Notes under the pieces: model-generated | What the model saw: only the letters and a program-made list of their open reading frames with translations | Database searches by the model: none | What the model was told of the DNA's origin: nothing | Program-made: the position numbers and the translations under genes | Source of the DNA: Agapanthus africanus | Lineage: Eukaryota; Streptophyta; Magnoliopsida; Asparagales; Amaryllidaceae | Length of the DNA: 64,000 nt | Reading direction: 5' to 3' | Assembly: GCA_030015575.1 (NCBI GenBank) | Contig: JASDDO010000001.1 | Location: forward strand, 319,953,595-320,017,594 | In this document: positions 58,273 through 64,000 of the stretch, in pieces | Layout of the letters: each line of letters begins with the position of its first letter | How positions within the stretch are numbered: position 1 is the first letter of the stretch

Positions 58273-61200
58273 TTGATTGTTTTCTTCAGGACCATGATCC
58301 CGCCAACAAGCTTCAACGCTCCTGTACCATCACAAGAAGCTCTGAAGAAGTCAGTCTTTGATCGGCTTACCACTACTGCGGCCCCTCTTAACGGGTCGCC
58401 CAAACCAAGCGTCTCAGTTTTCAGCAGACTGGGCCTAAGCTCCAACGGACCCGTGAAGAAGCCCGCAATTCCTGAAAAGGTCATCCCAAAACGAATAGCC
58501 ATTCCTACTCCTGAAGTCCCCAAGGCGGCTTCTCCTGCTAAGGGGTCGGTCTTCACAAGACTGGCCGTTTTAGCTCCGACTCCATGTGAAGTCATGAGGG
58601 CTGTTTCTCTTGTTCGAAAGTCGGCCTTCGCAAAACTGACTACCCCTTCTCAATGAGCATCTGTCTTTGACAGGCTGGCGCCAACAGCAGACTCTCATCA
58701 GAACAGGGGGCACGGAAAAGCTGATCCAAGAGCGGAAGCGATCCCGGCCGCACGAAATGCTCGACGTCGCCACTGGCGCCGAGTGAGGAAAGCTGGGGGT
58801 AATTCCTCTTCTAGACTGACCCTGCCGGCTCCAATGGTGGAAGTTGATGCTGCTGTTCCAACCGGGAACAGCTTTGAACTACTTAACAGGGTGTGCAGGA
58901 ATTCACCAACTACCATGCTAAAAAAGTCTCCTCCGCCCGTTGAAAAGATCACAAAGGTTAAGTCGGAGCTGCCCCCTCAGCGGCTGTCCTCTAAAATTTA
59001 TAAAGTTTGGCGACAGGTCCAAGACTCCATGGTAGATCAAGACTATCCCCGCCGACAGGAAAAGATGAAGGTTCGGCAAGAAGAGAACCACCCTGTTAAG
59101 CCACAGAAGACGACAGCTACTTGGGTGCCCACTGCAACTGCCCCTCAACTTCGACCGCCCATAAGAGAAGAAGGCCGGAGAAAATTCCCATGTCTGCGAC
59201 AAATGTCATGGGCACTGAGCCTAAACACCCTAAGTCTGGAGGCATGGTGGTGCATACCGTCTATATGGCAGCCGGAAAAGAGGATAGCCGTATCTCCACA
59301 GGTCATCGACCGCTTACGCGATCAGTGACTAAGGCTCAGGAGCAATAACAACAAAAGCTCCAAGAGATGCCAACAGCCATGGCCGCACTTATAGGACTAA
59401 AAGCAAGCTCAGAGATGTCCTCAGAACAGCGTCATGAGGAGGAAACTGATGTAGAATTCCTTCGGAGAATGCTTGAAAAGAAGAACAAGGAGGCAATGGA
59501 ACATGCGGCTAACACAAAACGAATGGCGCTTTTATTCCAGGACATGGTCGGGATGATGTTACAGCCGGGTCCTCCATCTGAAGACCCTCCGATTATCCTT
59601 AAAGACGATAGGGGAGAGACATTGAACCCTCTTCCGGCTTGTTCGATAGCTAAAGAGGAGACCATTTCTAAAGCCTCCTTGGAAGACTATATCGCTCAGC
59701 AGATACGAGCTCATCGGGCGAGCGAAGTGGCCGGGCAAATTGTTAAAACTGGATGACCCTACCCGGGCTAGTATGATCAAATCAAGTACCCGCCAGGATA
59801 CACGATTCCTAAATTCCATGTGTACAAGGGGACAGGCAATCCCCATCAACATGTCGCTCAGTTCAGGGCTTTCTGCGGCAATACTCGAGGAGATGATAAG
59901 CTACTGCTTCGCCAATTCATCGGCAGCTTGGCGAAAATGGCCTTTGAGTGGTATTCGGAGCTTCCCAACGACTCCGTCAAAACTTTTACGGAGATGGAAT
60001 TGCTATTCACCCAACGTTTCGCAAGCGCTAGCGAGCGCACCCCGATCACCGCGTTAATTAACGCCAGAGTGAAGCCAGGCGAAACATGGGTGCAATACGC
60101 GATACGATGGAGAAATCTATGGTCGATGTGCGAGCAGCGCATCGAGGAAGCACCTGCGGTAGGCATGATCATGGGTACTCTTGATCCCCAGGCGACCATT
60201 TCGCAGTTCATGATGTTTTTCAAGCCGACTATTTTCCAGGCCTTGATTGACAAACTGGCCCAAATAGATCAGATGGGCCATAGACCGTCTTCCTCGAAGA
60301 TGGAGCCTCAAAACGAGAAGGCAAAGGAAAAGCAATCTTCGTCGCCAACGCTCAACAACAGCCAAGTGGCTCGAGACCGGTTGTTCGCCAAAGCAACAAG
60401 TGGCAATCCCTTGATGAGAAGTTGAGACGTCCTTACTCGTTTTCCCGAGATAAAACAAGGAGACTGTTCGGACTAGCAGTGTGCAATGGGCTCATCACAC
60501 TACCGGAGTCGAGACACCCACCGCAACTGAACGGCGTCAACGATCCTAATTACTGCCCCTACCATCGAGTATTGGGCCATCCACTCGAATATTGCTACAT
60601 CTTCAAAAAATTGGGTTGAAGACCAATACCATCAAGGCAAATTCGCGTTGTCTGAAAATTGGAAGGTGAACCCGCCACAACCACATGCTCCGAGAAAGAT
60701 GGACATGCCGGGGGCATCGTGCACATTCATAGAGGAATCTCCATGGGAAGTTGTTCTTTCGGCAAAAACTAAAAAAATGCTGAAAGATCTTCAAACATGT
60801 CCGGCGATCAGGTAGAAAAGTCCGCAAGAACCAGAGATTATCGAGGGGATGCTGAAACCACGCCCAACATTGAGAGTTAATAGTGATGGTGGACAAAACA
60901 TTTAGGCCCAGCCGTCAAAGTCTTCTAAGAAAATGAAGAAGACCAAAAAGCCCGCGCAGTTTGATGACAAGCGCACGGATCTGCAAAAGCATATTGACGC
61001 GCTGGAGGAATATAACCAGGAGGCGCGAACCCCGGTCACACTCCAAGAATTTCTCAACAATACCCTTGAGAGCGGAGATAACGATAATAACGACGGGGAT
61101 GACTCGTCAGAAGAATCTAAGGACTATGTAGCAAGTTGCCACATGATCTCTCATTCGGCGTTAACTAACGAAGAAGCTCACTCGGCGATAGAAGACATCA

Positions 61201-61921
61201 TAAAAGAGCTGGGGCAGGATCGAAGCCAAAACCCTTAGAACCGTCTGATGAGATGATCGACTTGCTACTGAACGAAGCCCGTCAGAAAAGCAAAGCCAAT
61301 CGAGAGCGCGAACTGGCTATATTCGAAAAGGCCAAACGCCGACGACTGGATGAAAAGGTCGAGGCACCCCAACCGGATTGAAGCATCCCTATCGCTAGCA
61401 AAAGCAAGCTTATAGTAAGGAAACGATTCGCTAGGGCCCTGTCAATAGGAATGAAGTTGCCCTCTTTCAGAGGAAATTCTCCTGGCGGTATACATCTTGA
61501 TGAAGCAGACATACATCCTAACTTCTGCTTATACTATCAGAGGATTGCACACCCTACCGAGGAGTGCATAGCCTTTAAAAACTGGTGGCAGGGATATGTT
61601 GCCCACCGACAACATGTTCAACGAGTGAAGCGCAAGGTTCGTCGGGAACAGAAAAGTACGACAGATGAGCGCAAAAGAGCCGCTGGCAACTGTCACATAG
61701 TCGACACCAAGGGATCGCAAGTTATCACCTTTGGAAGCGACTCTGACGAAGAAATCGCCCTCAGCCCTCTCTTCAAGGAATCCACCTTCGACACAAAAGA
61801 TGCGAAGATTTGTGAGAAAATCTTGCTGCGTAATCATACGTTACCCGAAAAATCTCAGACCTATGACCGAAACGTCTTTAAACTACTACAAACCTGCGGC
61901 ATCCCCAGGCTGACGTGGTAA
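58273..61921 (+). pseudogene. T gag region (Tat lineage)
   Basis: An N-terminal stretch (58273-58656) has repeated motifs SVFDRL, SVFSRLG, SVFTRL and SAFAKL, about 30 residues apart. Then come a charged coiled-coil-like stretch (59367-59756; EEETDVEFLRRMLEKKNKEAMEHA) and the retrotransposon Gag core (59820-60425; YKGTGNPHQHVAQFRAFCGN, LLLRQFIGSLAKMAFEWYSELPNDSVKTF, WVQYAIRWRNLW), followed by DPNYCPYHRVLGHPLEYCYIFKKL (about 60540-60618), the CxYHR..GHP..C motif usual after Gag in Tat and Ogre elements. A second such motif, CLYYQRIAHPTEECIAFKNW, lies in 61451-61921. It builds the particle shell in intact relatives. Here it is broken about six to eight times. Confidence 0.85.
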
Positions 61922-62047
61922 AAAAAAGGTACGTCCATAAGCGAAATGGGCACGGATGAAAACCCGAAAGGGCTCCATGAGTAAAAACAGTGGGGCTACC
62001 GGCGAGTTTTGTGAAAACCCGAAAGGGCGCAATCTCGTCAAAAGACA

Positions 62048-62609
62048 CTTGCAAGGTCCTCTCGACCCTGTAAGGAGAAACCACCTGCGTGAGATCCTTA
62101 CGACTCATAAAGGAGAAAATACACTTAGGAATCCTTACGATTCTTAAGGAGAAATTACACTTGCGAGATCCTCACGACTCGTAAGGAGAACCCTCTTCTG
62201 AGACCCTCACGGCTCATGAGATTCAAAAGCCTTAAGCTACAGGGATCTGAACCTGTTCTTAAGCAGTCATACCCCCCGATTTTTCCCTACAAGTGGTTCA
62301 ATATTGACCCTTGTATACAATTCATGGGCACGAATGAGCATTTCCCTAACAGAGTCCCATCAGCGACTAGGGATATGCTGACACGGTGAACAAACACTTG
62401 TAGGTCCTCTCGACTTGCAAGGAGAAAACACACTTTTAAGATCCTTAAGACTTATAAGAAAACACACACTTAGGAATTCTCATGATTCCTAAGGAGAAAA
62501 CGCACCTACGAGATCCTCACGACTCTTAGGGAGAAACACCTTTATGAGACCCTTACGGCTCATGAAGTCAAAAGCCTTAGTCGACAGGATCCTAACCCTG
62601 TTTACTAAG
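62048..62609 (+). repeat. Duplicated block of six hairpins (T element)
   Basis: Block 1 (62048-62263) and block 2 (62397-62609) each contain five hairpins about 35 bp apart plus a sixth two-part one. Each unit is stem, loop of about ten bases (often ATCCTYACGA), complementary stem, then GGAGAAAAC. Stems include CTTGCGAG/CTCGTAAG (62160-62185), CTTAGGAAT/ATTCCTAAG (62469-62493) and CTTTATGAG/CTCATGAAG (62540-62567). The sixth hairpin is CTTAAG-ACAGG..CCTGT-CTTAAG (62231-62263) and CTTAGT-ACAGG..CCTGT-ACTAAG (62576-62609). Stem sequences differ between units, yet most pairs hold, some through G-T pairing. No protein-coding role is supported. Confidence 0.85.
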
Positions 62610-62739
62610 CCACCTTTGTTCGACATCGACAAAGCCAAATGATAATTCGCTCCTGGCAATATCCCAGTAGCAGCGATACTGATGCCAAAATCGGTGTCAA
62701 ATCCCAAACTCGCAGCGAAAAAACCAGCAAGCCACAAAT

Positions 62740-62962
62740 GCATACGAAATAGCCGAAATGATGGGGTAACTTGCAACAAAATCAGTATGTAAAAATGTAT
62801 GCATACAAAATAGCCAAAATGGTTGGGCAACTCGCAATAAAAAGAAGCGTGTAAATAAAAACAAACAGCCGAAATGATTGGGCACCGCGAAAAATAGCCG
62901 AAATGATTGAGCAATCGCGACTTTCGCGATATAAAAGCTGAAATGATAGAGCATCGCGGAAA
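62740..62962 (+). repeat. Short repeats with core GCCGAAATGAT (T element)
   Basis: About five copies of AAATAGCCGAAATGATTGGGCAA-type units follow one another at irregular spacing, several ending in a CGCGA word. They are diverged and in one orientation. Confidence 0.8.
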
Positions 62963-63059
62963 GAAAAATATATAAAATGAAGCTTTTTGCCCTACAGGTG
63001 AGATTACATCGATCCCTGTATACAATCCAGGGGCGCAAACAAAGAGGGAACCATATCAT

Positions 63060-63900
63060 CCCACCAGGCTCCATCAAAAAGAGGGCCAAGTCTCGATGGC
63101 AACATCTGCATCTCGAGAGAACAACAACAGCGTTCTTCTTCCTTCCAGCAAGATACAGGCGCGACATCAACAAATGGAGCCATGGAAAAGTCCCCTAGTT
63201 CTAAACCTCGACATGTGTCGCAATATTGCAGACACAATATCAACAAACGAAGCGAAGGAAGATCCTTAGCTTCAGGGTCTCGACGTCAACATCGACAACT
63301 TAGAGATCAACACCGGCGTTCTTCCTCCCTTCAATCGGATGCAGACGCAATATCAACAAATGGATCCACGGCAAATTCCCTTAGTTCCAAATCTCGACGG
63401 TTCACAGACAGCCCAGAGATTACCCCGGAACCATGGCAAAGTCTCCTAGTTCCAAATTTTGACGGTTCACAGACAGCCCAGAGATCACCAACGGCGTTTC
63501 TTCTTACCCCAGCAGGATGCAGATGCGACGTCAACAAACGACCCCAGGGTCAAAACAACGGAACCATGGCAAATTCCCCTAGTTCTAAATCTCGACGGTT
63601 CACAGACAGCCTAGAGATCACCAGCGGTGTTTCTTCTCACTCCAACCAGATGTAGACGTGACGTCAACAACCGACCTCAGAGTCGCAATGAAGCGGAGCC
63701 ATGGCAAAGTCCCTAATTTCAAATCTCAATGGCCACATCTACGGCCTGAAGACTAACAACGGTGTGCCTCCTCATTCCAGCAGGACACGGATGCTACACC
63801 ATCAATCAGAGCCACGGCAAAGTCCCTAGTTCCAAGACTGTATTGTTCACAGACAACCTGGAGTCATCCAATGACCCCATCTCAGAATCAAGTCAACTCA
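63060..63900 (+). repeat. Long tandem repeat, about six copies (T element)
   Basis: Units begin CATGGCAAAGTCCCCTAGTT or close variants near 63181, 63367, 63433, 63567, 63701 and 63812. Most continue with AAATCTCGACGGTTCACAGA, GAGATCACC..GGCGTTTCTTC and CAGCAGGATGCAGATGCGAC, then GTCAACAAA. Unit length varies from about 65 to 190 bp. Some frames are open for up to 157 codons, but the changes between units are not codon-like, so I treat it as a non-coding satellite-like repeat. Tat and Ogre elements are known to carry such arrays near their 3' end. Confidence 0.82.
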
Positions 63901-64000
63901 AAAACCTCGATTCAGGGAAATCAGCGTCCTTGACGAGAGTACCTCGATTCGCGTCGACCCGCAAGGAAATCAGCGTCTTTGCAGGAATCTCTCGATTCGT

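Larger units (their letters stand above)
55613..64000 (+). mobile_element. T: Tat-lineage Gypsy element, 5' part
   Basis: A repeat-rich 5' LTR (about 55613-57999) is followed by the primer site TGGCACGCCCGGTGGGAC (58005-58022), as in Tat/Grande-like elements, a broken gag region (58273-61921) with a clear Gag core, and then about 2 kb of hairpin and tandem repeats reaching the window edge. No protease, reverse transcriptase or integrase is seen before 64000. They may lie further right or be absent. The LTR start is uncertain within about 120 bp because P's decayed pol runs into it. The gag region is broken about six to eight times. Age cannot be given without the second LTR. Confidence 0.8.

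Noticed and set aside
62048-62609. Possible CRISPR-like array (regular repeats with differing parts)
   Set aside because: This is plant nuclear DNA. The varying parts are stem arms that pair with each other, there are no unique spacers of constant length and no cas genes.
63182-63655. 157-codon Ser/Arg-rich frame
   Set aside because: It is composed of the tandem repeat of T. Unit lengths are not multiples of three and changes between units are not codon-like.

Overview
The window is plant nuclear DNA made almost wholly of nested LTR retrotransposons. I see no host protein gene, rRNA, tRNA, CRISPR array or DNA transposon. The families are Ty1/Copia of the Angela (BARE/WIS-like) lineage, a Tekay-like Ty3/Gypsy chromovirus derivative with LTRs of about 4.4 kb, and a Ty3/Gypsy Tat-lineage element. 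This mix, with five levels of nesting, fits the intergenic space of a large-genome flowering plant. The species cannot be named from the sequence. All elements are treated as fossils. Ages quoted are my hand counts of LTR differences at the commonly used plant rate of 1.3e-8 per site per year, so they are rough.

Layout, left to right. 1-8946: Copia array 'A' (+), internal end - LTR - internal - LTR, two copies sharing one LTR. It sits inside the 3' LTR of 'L1' (-), a Tekay-like element with LTR remnant 8947-9612, internal region 9613-12558 and LTR 12559-16965. L1 sits in the LTR of Copia 'E1' (-, 16966-19446). E1 is interrupted by Copia 'E2' (-, 19447-21938). E2 is interrupted by an old Copia 'P' (+), which starts at 21939 and runs in pieces to about 55612. 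P carries four insertions: Copia 'M1' (-, 22757-37193, exact GCTAT target duplication), a solo Copia LTR 'S2' (38107-40052), Copia 'M2' (-, 42500-52697), and a Tat element 'T' (+, about 55613 to beyond the right edge). M1's 3' LTR holds a solo LTR 'S1' of the L1 family (23897-28401, TAAAC duplication). M1's other LTR preserves the matching empty site.

Order and age: P, E1 and E2 are oldest. M1 follows (LTRs roughly 4-5% apart, about 1.8 My), then M2 and L1 (both about 2.6%, about 1 My), then array A (about 0.9%, about 0.3 My). S1 is younger than M1.

The most unusual content is not coding but folded or palindromic DNA. The T element has twelve 18-bp CACGTG palindromes plus other inverted-repeat arrays in its LTR, and a duplicated block of six hairpins downstream of gag whose stems differ but stay complementary. 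Four Copia leaders share three hairpins whose arms vary in a compensatory way. L1 carries a GTGCA/TGCAC palindrome array. These are read by eye and need a covariation test.
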